Positions 25,650 through 35,093 of a stretch of DNA of 51,574 nt are shown one piece after another; position 1 is the first letter of the stretch; each line of letters starts with the position of its first letter. Source of the DNA: Dehalococcoidia bacterium (lineage in GTDB: Bacteria; Chloroflexota; Dehalococcoidia; DSTF01; JACRBR01); assembly GCA_015478665.1 (NCBI GenBank), contig JADMII010000017.1:1-51574 (forward strand), in the 5' to 3' direction. The notes beneath the pieces are model-generated. The model saw only the letters and a list, made by a program, of their open reading frames with translations. It had not been told where the DNA came from and did no database searches. A program made the translations under genes and the position numbers.

Positions 25650-25734
25650 GCACTTGGTCTCCGTCCTGTCGCTGACGTTCTTTCGTCAGCGCCAAGCTAC
25701 AGGAACAGCGCCACGCTACAGGAACCCCAAGTGC
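25650..25734. repeat. nested inverted repeat with inner hairpin and an 18-bp direct repeat
   Basis: GCACTTGG (25650-25657) pairs with CCAAGTGC (25727-25734). Inside it, CCTG (25665) can pair with CAGG (25719), and GCTGACG-N6-CGTCAGC (25671-25690) makes a perfect 7-bp hairpin. GCGCCAAGCTACAGGAAC is repeated almost exactly as GCGCCACGCTACAGGAAC. It could be a structured RNA, a terminator or a mobile-element remnant. It lies 64 bp upstream of the -35 box of the tRNA-tuf promoter. Confidence 0.55.
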
Positions 25735-25797
25735 GTTCTTATCACTCTCCTTCCCTGTATCCGACCTCAAGAGCGTAGAACCCGCGCGCCGGCTTGC

Positions 25798-25827
25798 TTG
25801 ACGGGGTTGAGTCTCCGTCCGTATACT
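25798..25827 (+). promoter_or_regulatory. strong sigma-70-type promoter of the tRNA-Thr/tuf operon
   Basis: TTGACG (25798-25803), 18 bp, TATACT (25822-25827). This is the best promoter match in the window and stands 128 bp before the first tRNA. The transcript likely carries both tRNAs and tuf, with tRNA processing freeing the tuf message. Confidence 0.7.
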
Positions 25828-25954
25828 GATGCCGCGAACCCGCCAGAGGCGGGGCGTATTTTTGTCCGGCGTATGGCGTATTTTGCGTGCCGGCGCTCGG
25901 TGCCGAGCGCGACCGCTCGCGACGGCGGGAGCCAGCCGGGGAGGGCAGCGTTCG

Positions 25955-26030
25955 GCCCGAGTGGCGCAACGGCAGCGCAACCGATTTGTAATCGGTAGGT
26001 TAGTGGGTTCGAATCCCCTCTCGGGCTCCA
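25955..26030 (+). tRNA. tRNA-Thr (anticodon TGT)
   Basis: The cloverleaf has acceptor GCCCGAG/CTCGGGC, D-stem GCGC/GCGC, anticodon stem ACCGA/TCGGT with loop TTTGTAA (anticodon TGT) and T-loop TTCGAAT. CCA is encoded (26028-26030). The T-stem GTGGG/CCCCT has one T-C mismatch and one G-T pair. Confidence 0.95.
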
Positions 26031-26102
26031 GCGATGGCCGCGCGGGGTTCGGGACGCACCGGACGTCTGATTCGCCCGAGCCGGCCCACGAAGGATCGGT
26101 CT

Positions 26103-26178
26103 GCCCACATAGCTCAGTTGGCAGAGCACACCCTTGGTAAGGGTGAGGTCATCGGTTCGAATCCGATTGTGGGCTCCA
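26103..26178 (+). tRNA. tRNA-Thr (anticodon GGT)
   Basis: Acceptor GCCCACA/TGTGGGC, D-stem GCTC/GAGC, anticodon stem CACCC/GGGTG with loop TTGGTAA (anticodon GGT), T-loop TTCGAAT, and encoded CCA at 26176-26178. It lies 72 bp after the other tRNA-Thr and 160 bp before tuf. Confidence 0.96.
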
Positions 26179-26337
26179 CCAGGGTACGTGCCGGCCGCAG
26201 GCGGCGGACGGCGGCGACGATAACCATCACGGCGTCCCTTGCGCCAGGCGGGGGGCGGACATCGGGAAGCAGACCCGCCGGCGCGGGACCAGCGAGCGAG
26301 CCCTTCAGCCAGGGGGGCCCAGAAGGAGAAGCCGGAG

Positions 26338-27537
<1,200 letters not shown>

Positions 27538-27549
27538 GGACGACCGCAG

Positions 27550-27584
27550 CGGCCCGCCCCGGTATACTGGATGCGGGCGGGCCG
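27550..27584 (+). terminator. 10-bp GC hairpin between tuf and rpmG with TATACT in the loop
   Basis: CGGCCCGCCC (27550-27559) pairs with GGGCGGGCCG (27575-27584) around a 15-nt loop that contains TATACT. There is no T-run, so it may only attenuate. The TATACT could serve as a -10 box for rpmG-secE-nusG, but no good -35 box precedes it. Confidence 0.6.
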
Positions 27585-27649
27585 TCCCGTGTCGACGGCG
27601 CGGGCCAGGGGCACGGAGGTGCGTCCCCGCCCGGACCGCGAGAGGAAGC

Positions 27650-27814
27650 ATGGCGAAGAAGGAAGACCGCAGCATCATCACGCTGGCGTGCACGGAGTGC
27701 AAAGAGCGCACGTACACGACGACGAAGAACCGGCGCAACGACCCGGATCGGCTCGAATTGAACAAGTTCTGCCCGCGCTGCCGGTGTCATCGCGCGCACC
27801 GCGAGGTCCGTTAG
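27650..27814 (+). CDS. rpmG: 50S ribosomal protein L33
   Basis: The 54-aa protein reads [20 protein letters not shown] and continues with [34 protein letters not shown]. The two Cys pairs (CTEC, CPRC) are the zinc-binding form of L33. Typical length is 49-55 aa. GAGAGGAAGC stands before ATG 27650. It starts the classical rpmG-secE-nusG-rplK-rplA order; the secE start is 12 bp after its stop. Confidence 0.97.
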   Translation: MAKKEDRSIITLACTECKERTYTTTKNRRNDPDRLELNKFCPRCRCHRAHREVR

Positions 27815-27826
27815 GGAAGGTTTCGT

Positions 27827-28150
27827 ATGAGTCGCGCCCTGCGTCGCCAGCCCCTGGTCCAGAAGCCCCCGGCGAAGGCGGCCACGTTCCGTCCCGCCGC
27901 GCGCCCCGTCCGCAAGACGGCATCGGCCGCCGCGGCCGAGGCGGCGAAGAAGCGGTCGCTGTACGACCGGCTGATGCCGCGCTTCGTCCAGGACATCTTC
28001 AACGAGCTCAAGAAGGTCACCTGGCCGACGCGCGAGGAGACGGTGCGGCTGACCGTGGTCGTCATCGTCGTGTCGGTCGCCATCGGCATGGCGCTCGGCG
28101 TGATCGACATCGGCTTCAACTACTTCGTCGATCGCACGCTGCTCAGGTGA
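27827..28150 (+). CDS. secE: preprotein translocase subunit SecE
   Basis: The 107-aa protein has a basic Ala/Pro/Lys-rich N-terminal extension (residues 1-45), then the conserved amphipathic part FVQDIFNELKKVTWPTREETVRLT and a single membrane helix VVVIVVSVAIGMALGVIDIGFNYFV. SecE clamps SecY in the translocon. GGGAAGG precedes ATG 27827, and nusG begins 6 bp after the stop. Confidence 0.97.
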   Translation: MSRALRRQPLVQKPPAKAATFRPAARPVRKTASAAAAEAAKKRSLYDRLMPRFVQDIFNELKKVTWPTREETVRLTVVVIVVSVAIGMALGVIDIGFNYFVDRTLLR

Positions 28151-28156
28151 TGTTGC

Positions 28157-28795
28157 ATGGCACGTAAAGGCAAGGCCGCGGTCGCGCAGGTCGCGGATAT
28201 CGACGCCGTCGAAGGCGCGCCCGGCACGCCGGAGGACGATGCGATCCAGGAGGGGCGCTCCTGGTACGTCATCCACACCTACTCCGGCTACGAGAACAAG
28301 GTCAAGACGAACCTCGAGCACCGCATCCAGACGATGGACGCAAAGGATCTCATCTTCCAGGTGGTGATCCCGACCGAGGACGAGATCGAGATCCGCGACG
28401 GCGCCCGGCGGACGGTCGCGCGAAAGATCTTCCCCGGCTACGTGCTCGTGCAGATGATCGACCTGCAGGAGGACGACATCAAGTCGAGCCAGGCGTGGTT
28501 CGTCGTGCGCAACACGCCGGGCGTGACCGGGTTCGTCGGCTCCGGGACGAAGCCGGTGCCGCTCGAGGCGCCAGAGGTGAAGCGGATCCTGCGGCAGATG
28601 CGCGTCGAGGCGCCGAAGGTCAAGGTCGGCTTCGCCGTCGGCCAGAGCGTGCGCATCGTCGATGGGCCGTTCCAGGACTTCGTCGGCCAGGTCGATGACA
28701 TCAACCTCGAGAAGGGCAAAGTCAAGGTGCTCGTGTCGTTCTTCGGCCGCGAGACGCCGGTCGAGCTGGACTTCCTGCAGGTCGAGCGAATGTGA
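28157..28795 (+). CDS. nusG: transcription termination/antitermination factor NusG
   Basis: The protein has 212 aa. After an acidic N-terminal extension of about 35 residues comes the NGN domain: RSWYVIHTYSGYENKVKTNLEHRI, VVIPTEDEIEI, RKIFPGYVLVQM and VRNTPGVTGFVGSGTKPVPL. The KOW domain at the C-terminus is VGQSVRIVDGPFQDFVGQVDDINLEKGKVKVLVSFFGRETPVELDFLQVERM. NusG binds RNA polymerase and links it to Rho or the ribosome. It is the third gene of the rpmG-secE-nusG set, and the 190-bp gap after it is longer than usual. Confidence 0.98.
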   Translation: MARKGKAAVAQVADIDAVEGAPGTPEDDAIQEGRSWYVIHTYSGYENKVKTNLEHRIQTMDAKDLIFQVVIPTEDEIEIRDGARRTVARKIFPGYVLVQMIDLQEDDIKSSQAWFVVRNTPGVTGFVGSGTKPVPLEAPEVKRILRQMRVEAPKVKVGFAVGQSVRIVDGPFQDFVGQVDDINLEKGKVKVLVSFFGRETPVELDFLQVERM

Positions 28796-28985
28796 GCCGG
28801 CAGCGGGCTGCAGGCGGCCTGCCCGGTACGAACGTTGGACGCTGGCGGCTGGGAGGGCGCTCCGCCGCCTGGGGTGCGTTGACGCAGAGCCAGGTGCGCG
28901 CCTGGCATCCTGCTGAGAAGATGAGGGCGCCGGGCGACGGCGGGGCCGGCTCGCGGCGCGCCAGTGTACAGACAGGTGAGACGAG

Positions 28986-29408
28986 ATGGCGAAGAAGATC
29001 CGGGCGGTGATCACCCTGCAGATCCAGGCGGGGAAGGCCAACCCGGCGCCGCCGGTCGGGCCCGCGCTCGGCCAGCACGGCATCAACATCATGGGCTTCT
29101 GCAAGGAGTACAACGAGAAGACGGCGAGCCAGGCGGGCAGTATCATCCCGGCCGAGATCACCGTGTTCGAGGACCGCTCCTTCACGTTCATTCTGAAGAC
29201 CCCGCCCGCCAGCGACCTGCTCAAGAAGGCCGCCGGCATCGAGAAGGGCAGCCCGGCGCAGAACCGGCAGAAGGTAGCGCAGCTCTCGCGCGAGGACCTC
29301 AAGCGCATCGCCGAGATGAAGATGAAGGATCTGAACGCGAACGACATCGACGCCGCGGTCCGCATGGTCGAGGGCACCGCGCGCTCGATGGGGATCGAGG
29401 TGTCGTAG
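28986..29408 (+). CDS. rplK: 50S ribosomal protein L11
   Basis: The full-length protein of 140 aa runs from [20 protein letters not shown] and [24 protein letters not shown] through the C-terminal rRNA-binding domain ([51 protein letters not shown]). It binds the GTPase-associated centre of 23S rRNA. GGTGAG lies upstream of ATG 28986. The gap to nusG holds no recognised gene. Confidence 0.98.
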   Translation: MAKKIRAVITLQIQAGKANPAPPVGPALGQHGINIMGFCKEYNEKTASQAGSIIPAEITVFEDRSFTFILKTPPASDLLKKAAGIEKGSPAQNRQKVAQLSREDLKRIAEMKMKDLNANDIDAAVRMVEGTARSMGIEVS

Positions 29409-29599
29409 GCGCTCTGGTCCGACCGGACACTGGAAGGTGGACGCTCGACGTCGGAGGTTCCGCGAAACCAACTGGGACCGCAGCTCCGGACGGAGAACCA
29501 GGCACCTGTATGAGACGATGACGGAGGCTGGACCTGGAGACGGGGACGGCCGGGCTCGACCCCGCGGGGGTACACGTCATCGATGAGGAGGGCGAGCAG

Positions 29600-30310
29600 A
29601 TGCAGCACGGGAAGAAGTACACGAACAGCGCCCGGATGGTCGACCCCGAGAGGCTCTACACGCCGCAGGAGGCGATCCAGCTGGCGAAAGAGGTGTCGTA
29701 CGCGAAGTTCGACGAGACGGTCGAGCTCCACCTGCGCACCGGACTCGACCCGCGGCACGCCGACCAGCAGATCCGCGGCACGTCACTGCTGCCGCACGGA
29801 CTCGGCAAGACCGTGCGCGTGCTCGTCTTCGCCGAGGGCGAGGGCGCGCGGCTCGCCGAAGAGGCGGGGGCCGACGAAGTGGGCGGCGACGACCTGATCA
29901 AGAAGGTCGAAGGCGGCCACACGGACTTCGACGTGGCGCTGGCCCAGCGCGACCTGATGGGCAAGGTCGGCCGGCTCGGCCGCGTCCTCGGCCCGAAGGG
30001 GCTGATGCCCAACCCGCGCTCCGGCACCGTCGTCGATGCCGCCGACATGGCGAAGGCCGTGCGCGACGCACGCCAGGGCCGTGTCGAGTTCCGGCTCGAC
30101 CGCACGGCGATCGTCCACGTGCCGATCGGCAAGCTGAGCTTCGCTGTCGAGGCGCTCGAAGAGAACATGGCGACGCTGGTCTCGGAGATCGTGAAGGCGA
30201 AGCCGAGCGGCCAGAAGGGCGTGTACATCAAGTCGATCACGCTGACGACCACGATGGGCCCGGGGATCCACCTCGATCCGATGCCGACGCTGGCGATGAA
30301 GGCGGGATAG
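29600..30310 (+). CDS. rplA: 50S ribosomal protein L1
   Basis: The 236-aa protein has [68 protein letters not shown], the L1 signature [26 protein letters not shown], and [23 protein letters not shown]1 forms the E-site stalk and can repress its own operon by binding its mRNA. GAGGAGGGCGAGCAG precedes ATG 29600. The 191-bp gap after rplK is unusual: in most bacteria rplK and rplA are almost contiguous. The expected rplJ-rplL pair does not follow. Confidence 0.98.
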   Translation: MQHGKKYTNSARMVDPERLYTPQEAIQLAKEVSYAKFDETVELHLRTGLDPRHADQQIRGTSLLPHGLGKTVRVLVFAEGEGARLAEEAGADEVGGDDLIKKVEGGHTDFDVALAQRDLMGKVGRLGRVLGPKGLMPNPRSGTVVDAADMAKAVRDARQGRVEFRLDRTAIVHVPIGKLSFAVEALEENMATLVSEIVKAKPSGQKGVYIKSITLTTTMGPGIHLDPMPTLAMKAG

Positions 30311-30369
30311 GCGACAGGCGACTGGGCACCGGCGACTGGTGAACCGGTGACTGGCGACTGGTGAAGTCG

Positions 30370-30391
30370 CCGGGACGGCTTCGCCTCCCGG
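30370..30391 (+). terminator. stem-loop after rplA
   Basis: CCGGGA-C-GGC / TTC / GCC-TCCCGG forms a 9-bp stem with one bulged C. It stands 60 bp after the rplA stop and could end the ribosomal transcript. There is no T-run. Confidence 0.5.
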
Positions 30392-30910
30392 TATGGTCTG
30401 CTGCGACGCGTGCCGCTCGGCGCGCGTCGTTTCGTTTCCCCGCATCTGCTGAGGCGACAGTGCCCGACGTCATCCTCTGCGAGCGTGCTGGCCTCCGGGC
30501 GACGCTCGTCGGCGGGCGTCGCCGGGCAGCAGTTCCAGGAATGGCAGATGCGCGAGATGTCCGACGCCGCGCGCGCCGGACGGTCGAGGTCGCCCGTCGC
30601 CGTCGTCGGCGCGGTACGCCGCTCGCTGCAGCGTGCTCAGTTGCCGCTCGATCTCGGCGCGCGATCGTTCCCGTCCGGAGTGCCAGCGGCAGTCGCAGCG
30701 CGCGCGGGTGGGCTCGATCTGCCGCATGCCGACGGTTCGCGCGCGTTCGCGTGATCGCGCAGGTTGACGCGCCAGGCGTCAGACCGGGAGCGCTGTCAGG
30801 TCTCGGGACGGCGATCACGAGCAGCTTCGCACCGGCGGTTCGCTAAGTAAGCGCTCGCCAAGTTGTGCGAATGTTGCGCAAAATGTTTCCCCGAAGTGCC
30901 CGATTACATG

Positions 30911-30939
30911 TGACGTACGACGTATTGTAGTTGTAGAAT
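30911..30939 (+). promoter_or_regulatory. possible promoter of the ABC importer operon
   Basis: TGACGT (30911-30916), 17 bp, TAGAAT (30934-30939). The -10 is good and the -35 is poor. It lies 44 bases before the start of the binding-protein gene in an AT-richer stretch. Confidence 0.35.
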
Positions 30940-30982
30940 CGCGGCGTACAGAGAGCGCGCAGTTGCGAGGGAGGATCAGCAG

Positions 30983-32797
30983 ATGGGCCAGTCGACCTCA
31001 TACTGGGACCGCTTGGTGGCGCAACGCATCAGCCGGCGTCGCGCGCTGCAGATGTCCGCACTCGGCGGCGCCACCGCCGCGGCGATCGCCGTCGTCGGCT
31101 GCGGCGGCAGCAGCAAGAACGCCAGCACGCCGGGAGCCGGTGGCACGGCGGCGAGCACGCCCGGCGGCGGCGCAGGCGGCGGCAAGCCGCTCATGGGCGG
31201 CACCCTGCGCTCGGCGCTAAACGACCCGCAGAGCAAGTTCGATGCGCAGAAGTTCCCCACCTTCACCGTGCAGACCATCAACTCGTTCTCGTACAGCCGG
31301 CTGCTGAAGTCGACCTCCGGCCCGGACGACCCGAAGACCGAAGGGCTCGACTTGGCGGAGAAGGACTGGTACCGGCCGGTGGCCGACCTGGCGAGCAGCT
31401 TCGAGAATCCGGACGCGACGACGTTCGTCTTCACCCTGCAGCCGGGCGCGAAATGGCAGAACGTGGCGCCGCTGAACGGTCGCGCCGTCGCGCCCGATGA
31501 CGTCGTGAAGTCGTTCGACTACTACCGCGCGCGTCCGGACCAGGGCCGCAACCTGGCGCAGGTGGATGCCGTGACGGCCGTCGGCTCGAACCAGGTGCAG
31601 TTCAAGTTGAAGAAGGCGTTCGGTCCGTTCACGATCGTCATCTCGTCCCCCAGCGACCTCTGGATCTACGCGCCGGAGATGATCGCGACGCCGGACAAGC
31701 TGAACAGCACGATGGTCGGCACCGGGCCGTTCATCCTGCGCAGCTACCAGCAGGGGGTGGGCGCCCAGTGGGACAAGAACCCTGATTACTTCGGGAAGGA
31801 CGCGCAGGGCAACCAGCTGCCATACATCGACAAGCTGAACTTCCCTGTGGTGCCGGACAAGAACAACGAGTTCAGCCAGTTCACCTCCGGCAAGCTGGAG
31901 ACGATCACGCTGCCCGCGGAGCTGGCGACGACGCTGAAGAACCAGAAGCCGGACGCGCGCATCGTCAAGACGATCGCGAACCTGCTGAACTTCCTCTTCT
32001 TCCCACCGGCGGCCTTCGACCCGGCGGTCAACCAGAAGCCGTTCAACGACGAGCGCGTGCGACAGGCCGTGTCGCTCGCACTCGACCGCGAGGGACTGAT
32101 CTCGCTCGCTTCGGGCGACACGGGCGGCAAGAAGCACAACCTGATCAACGCCGGCTTCCTCTGGTACCTCGACCCGGAGAGCAGCGAGATGGGCGCGTCG
32201 GCGGCGTTCTTCAAGCGCGACGTGCAGAAGGCGAAGCAGTTGCTTTCGGCGGCCAGCGCTTCCAACATCAACGTCGACTTCGTCTACCCGAGCAACGCCT
32301 ACGTGACCGCCGTCCCGTACTTCAACCCCGTGTCGGAGGCGATCCCGCCGATGCTGCGCGAGGCGGGCATCAACGCGACGATCGTCACGAAGGACTACCA
32401 GTCCGAGTGGATCAACCCCAGCGCGGGCATCTTCTACGGCAACCTGAAGAGCGGCATCGCCTGCGCGCTCGAGACGCCGGTGAACCACCCGTGGGTGCAG
32501 TTCACGAACCAGTTCGCGCAGGGCAGCCAACGCAACCACTCGAAGATCAATGACTCGGAGATCCTCGGCCTGATCGACCAGCTGGGCGCCGAGACGAACT
32601 TCGACAAGGGCCGCGCGCTGGCGTACCAGATCCAGATCGCGAACGCCAAGAAGATGTACTACGTGCCGCTGGTCGGGCCGTTCGGCTTCGGTGCCTACCA
32701 GTCGTACGTGAAGGAGTGGGCGGCGCCGACGAGCTACGGCATCGGCTCCGAGTCGGTGCCGTACTACCAGATCGACACGTCGAAGCAGTCGCTGTAA
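30983..32797 (+). CDS. peptide/nickel-type ABC transporter substrate-binding lipoprotein
   Basis: The 604-aa protein begins with a twin-arginine lipoprotein signal: ISRRRALQMSALGGATAAAIAVVGC, with lipid Cys at residue 40. A Gly/Ser/Thr linker follows. The mature domain has the SBP family 5 fold (DppA/OppA-like): GGTLRSALNDPQSKFDAQ, WQNVAPLNGRAVAPDDVVKSFDYY, GTGPFILRSYQQGVGAQWDKNPDYF and VRQAVSLALDREGLISLASGD. It would bind oligopeptides or a similar solute outside the membrane. GAGGGAGG precedes ATG 30983. The permease genes follow after a hairpin. The Tat signal implies export of a folded protein. Confidence 0.93.
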   Translation: MGQSTSYWDRLVAQRISRRRALQMSALGGATAAAIAVVGCGGSSKNASTPGAGGTAASTPGGGAGGGKPLMGGTLRSALNDPQSKFDAQKFPTFTVQTINSFSYSRLLKSTSGPDDPKTEGLDLAEKDWYRPVADLASSFENPDATTFVFTLQPGAKWQNVAPLNGRAVAPDDVVKSFDYYRARPDQGRNLAQVDAVTAVGSNQVQFKLKKAFGPFTIVISSPSDLWIYAPEMIATPDKLNSTMVGTGPFILRSYQQGVGAQWDKNPDYFGKDAQGNQLPYIDKLNFPVVPDKNNEFSQFTSGKLETITLPAELATTLKNQKPDARIVKTIANLLNFLFFPPAAFDPAVNQKPFNDERVRQAVSLALDREGLISLASGDTGGKKHNLINAGFLWYLDPESSEMGASAAFFKRDVQKAKQLLSAASASNINVDFVYPSNAYVTAVPYFNPVSEAIPPMLREAGINATIVTKDYQSEWINPSAGIFYGNLKSGIACALETPVNHPWVQFTNQFAQGSQRNHSKINDSEILGLIDQLGAETNFDKGRALAYQIQIANAKKMYYVPLVGPFGFGAYQSYVKEWAAPTSYGIGSESVPYYQIDTSKQSL

Positions 32798-32815
32798 GCG
32801 GGAAGATGCGCGGCA

Positions 32816-32840
32816 GGGGAGGACGGCGTTCGTCCTCCCC
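32816..32840 (+). terminator. 10-bp hairpin between binding-protein and permease genes
   Basis: GGGGAGGACG (32816-32825), loop GCGTT, CGTCCTCCCC (32831-32840). The stem is identical to that at 51458-51482. In this place it can act as an attenuator or 3'-end protector that keeps binding-protein mRNA in excess over permease mRNA, as in other ABC operons. Confidence 0.65.
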
Positions 32841-32860
32841 GCGCCGTCCGGGCGGCGGTC

Positions 32861-33808
32861 ATGACCACCTACATCATCCGGCGCATCATGCTGATGATCC
32901 CCACGATCCTGATGGTGACCGTACTCGTGTTCCTCATCGTCCGCCTGCTGCCGGGCGACGCCGTCGAGACGATCATCGGGCAGTACACGCCGCTGACGCA
33001 GGGCGACCGGGCGGCCGTGAAGCGCGAGCTCGGCCTCGACCGGCCGTGGTACCAGCAGTACGGGACCTTCGTCTCTGGCGCCGTGCGCGGCGACTTCGGG
33101 CGCTCGCTGCAGTCGCAGCGACCGATCAGCGATGACCTGAGGGACCGCCTGCCGGTGAGCTTCGAGCTGGGAGCGCTGGCGCTGCTGATCGGCGTTGCCA
33201 TCGCGTTGCCGATCGGCGTGCTGGCGGCGATCCGTCAGGACAGCCTGATCGACCAGGTGGCGCGCAGCTCGGCGATCACGCTGCTCGCCATCCCGAGCTT
33301 CTGGCTGGGGACGCTGATCGTCGTCTACCCGAACGTCTGGTGGAACTGGGCGGTGCCGCAGTACACGACGTTCCGCTCCGACCCCGTCGGCAACCTCTAC
33401 TTCTTCCTGATCCCGGCGGTCGTGCTCGGCGTCGGCTTGGCCGGCGCGATCATGCGCCTCACGCGCGCGCAGATGCTGGAGGTGCTGCGGCAGGACTACA
33501 TCCGGACCGCATGGTCGAAGGGGCTGAAGGAGCGGAGCATCGTCTTCAGGCATGCGCTGAAGAACGCCATGATCCCGGTGCTGACGCTGATCGCGCTGCA
33601 GATCCCGATCGTCATCGGCGGCGCGGTCGTCGTCGAGACGATCTTCGGTGTGCCGGGCATGGGGTTCTACCTGGTGAGTGCGGCGAACGCGAAGGACTTC
33701 CCGGTGCTGCAGGCGGTGACGCTCTTGCTCGCCGTCGTGGTGATGTTCAGCAACCTGCTCGTGGATATCGCCTATGCGTACCTGGATCCGCGGATCCGGT
33801 ACAGCTAG
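32861..33808 (+). CDS. ABC transporter permease, DppB/OppB type
   Basis: The 315-aa protein has six predicted membrane segments. It starts MTTYIIRRIMLMIPTILMVTV with LVFLIVRLLPGDAVE after it, and carries the family sequence GQYTPLTQGDRAAVKRELGLDRPWYQQY. The permease EAA loop is near RLTRAQMLEVLRQDYIRTAWSKGLKERSIVFRHALKNAMIPVLT. The C-terminus carries ETIFGVPGMGFYLVSAANAKDFPVLQ. It forms half of the inner-membrane channel with the next gene, which starts 9 bp downstream. It shares an operon with the binding protein. Confidence 0.95.
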   Translation: MTTYIIRRIMLMIPTILMVTVLVFLIVRLLPGDAVETIIGQYTPLTQGDRAAVKRELGLDRPWYQQYGTFVSGAVRGDFGRSLQSQRPISDDLRDRLPVSFELGALALLIGVAIALPIGVLAAIRQDSLIDQVARSSAITLLAIPSFWLGTLIVVYPNVWWNWAVPQYTTFRSDPVGNLYFFLIPAVVLGVGLAGAIMRLTRAQMLEVLRQDYIRTAWSKGLKERSIVFRHALKNAMIPVLTLIALQIPIVIGGAVVVETIFGVPGMGFYLVSAANAKDFPVLQAVTLLLAVVVMFSNLLVDIAYAYLDPRIRYS

Positions 33809-33817
33809 GAGGCAGAG

Positions 33818-34783
33818 ATGGCCGATGTCCTGGTCCTGAGACCACCGGCGCCAGAGATCGCATTCAGGCGCGGTCACGGTTGGCTGCGGGCGATCGCGCG
33901 CTTCGCGCGCAAGAAGCCGGCTGGCGCGCTGGGGGCGTTCTTTATCATCGTGATGCTGGTGTGTGCGGTGGCGGCCGACCGCACCTTCATCACCGGCTTC
34001 CAGTCCAACGGGCAACTGCTGGCGCCGCAATACTACGACGACCAGAACCTCTCGCACCGCCTCGAACGGCCGTCGTTGGCGCACCCCTTCGGCACGGACC
34101 GGCTGGGGCGCGACCAGTTCAGCCAGGTGATCTACGGCGCGCGCAGCTCGCTGATCGTCGCGCTGGCCGCGGTGCTGATGGCGTCGGTGATCGCCACCCT
34201 CATCGGCATCGTCTCGGGCTATGTAGGCGGCACGATGGACCTCATCACGCAGCGCTTCGTCGATGGCTGGATCGCGTTCCCGGCGATCGTGATCCTGATC
34301 AGCGGCGTGCAGGTGGCGAAGGCGTACGTCGGCTCCGGGGCGACGGCGCAGACGCTGGCCGTGATCCTCGTGCTCGGCGTTTTGTTCGCCGCCGCGGAGT
34401 CGCGCGTGATCCGCGGCGCGGCGATCTCCGTGAAGAACGAGCAGTACATCGAAGCGGCGCGCGCGATCGGCGCGACGGACAGCTGGATCCTGCTGCGCTA
34501 CGTGCTGCCGAACGTGATGGCGGTGATCATCGTGCTGGCGACAGTGAACCTCGGCGTCGCGATCCTGGCGGAGGCGACGATCAGCTACCTCGGCTTCGGC
34601 ATCCCGGTGCCGTTCCCGGACTGGGGACGCATGCTGAGCGCCGATGGCCTGCTGTACATGCGGAAAGACCCGTGGCTGGCGTTCTGGCCGGGCTTCGCCA
34701 TCTTCCTCGCCGTCTACGGCTTCAACATGTTCGGCGATGCCCTCCGCGACGTGCTCGACCCGCGCCTGCGCGGCAGCCGCTGA
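33818..34783 (+). CDS. ABC transporter permease, DppC/OppC type
   Basis: The 321-aa protein has an N-terminal cytoplasmic stretch, a first helix (GALGAFFIIVMLVCAVAADRTF), HPFGTDRLGRDQFSQVIYGARSSLIVALAAVLMASVIATLIG, the EAA loop region ESRVIRGAAISVKNEQYIEAARAIGATDSWILLRYVLPNVMAVII and the end ATISYLGFGIPVPFPDWGRML. AGGAGG precedes ATG 33818. No ATPase subunits (DppD/DppF type) follow, so the pair must be energised by ATPases encoded elsewhere. Confidence 0.95.
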   Translation: MADVLVLRPPAPEIAFRRGHGWLRAIARFARKKPAGALGAFFIIVMLVCAVAADRTFITGFQSNGQLLAPQYYDDQNLSHRLERPSLAHPFGTDRLGRDQFSQVIYGARSSLIVALAAVLMASVIATLIGIVSGYVGGTMDLITQRFVDGWIAFPAIVILISGVQVAKAYVGSGATAQTLAVILVLGVLFAAAESRVIRGAAISVKNEQYIEAARAIGATDSWILLRYVLPNVMAVIIVLATVNLGVAILAEATISYLGFGIPVPFPDWGRMLSADGLLYMRKDPWLAFWPGFAIFLAVYGFNMFGDALRDVLDPRLRGSR

Positions 34784-35093
34784 CGAGCCCGGCGCTGACG
34801 CATCGTGTGTCGCGTCTTTCACCGGGAAGCATCACGACGCAGCTGCCGACCGCCGGCGGGTTCCGCAGCATCCGCGATCGGCGTCGCGAGCGACGTGGCG
34901 GCGTCGCGGCGGGACGCCGGTCACCCCCGCCCGACGCGGGTTCACTCGCCGCTGTTCGTCGCACGTGCACCTTCAACGCGCTCGCCGGCATCCGCACGTC
35001 GCGACGCGCTGCCTGGCGCGGCGAGCTTCAGCATCCCGCCGATCGCAGCGGCGCCTTGACCTAACACCACACGCCGATCACCCTGCATTCCGG
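34784..35093. other. 310-bp intergenic region, no gene seen
   Basis: No coding frame here looks real. Just before the next gene TGCAT-N5-ATGCA (35085-35099) can fold over the start codon at 35094. TTGACC (35056-35061) and TAACAC (35062-35067) are adjacent but lack proper promoter spacing. Confidence 0.45.

Larger units (their letters stand above)
25396..25954. other. intergenic region before the tRNA-tuf operon
   Basis: No gene is supported in this 559-bp stretch. It contains a nested palindrome at 25650-25734 and, near the end, the promoter at 25798-25827. From about 25650 its GC content drops compared with the flanking genes. Confidence 0.6.
30311..30982. other. 672-bp intergenic region after rplA
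   Basis: No gene is convincing. The first 50 bp hold GCGACTGG repeated at 30318, 30332 and 30354. A hairpin follows at 30370-30391. The last 80 bp before the ABC binding-protein gene are AT-richer and hold a weak promoter-like pair. The middle reads as Arg-rich junk in all frames. Confidence 0.5.

Noticed and set aside
28796-28985. TTGACG at 28879 as a separate promoter for rplK-rplA
   Set aside because: The nearest -10-like word is 21 bp or more away, and no good hexamer occurs at 16-18 bp.
30361-30846. Long plus-strand frame after rplA
   Set aside because: The translation is mostly Arg/Ala with no fold, and the opposite strand is just as open. It looks like a chance frame, not a broken rplJ or rplL.
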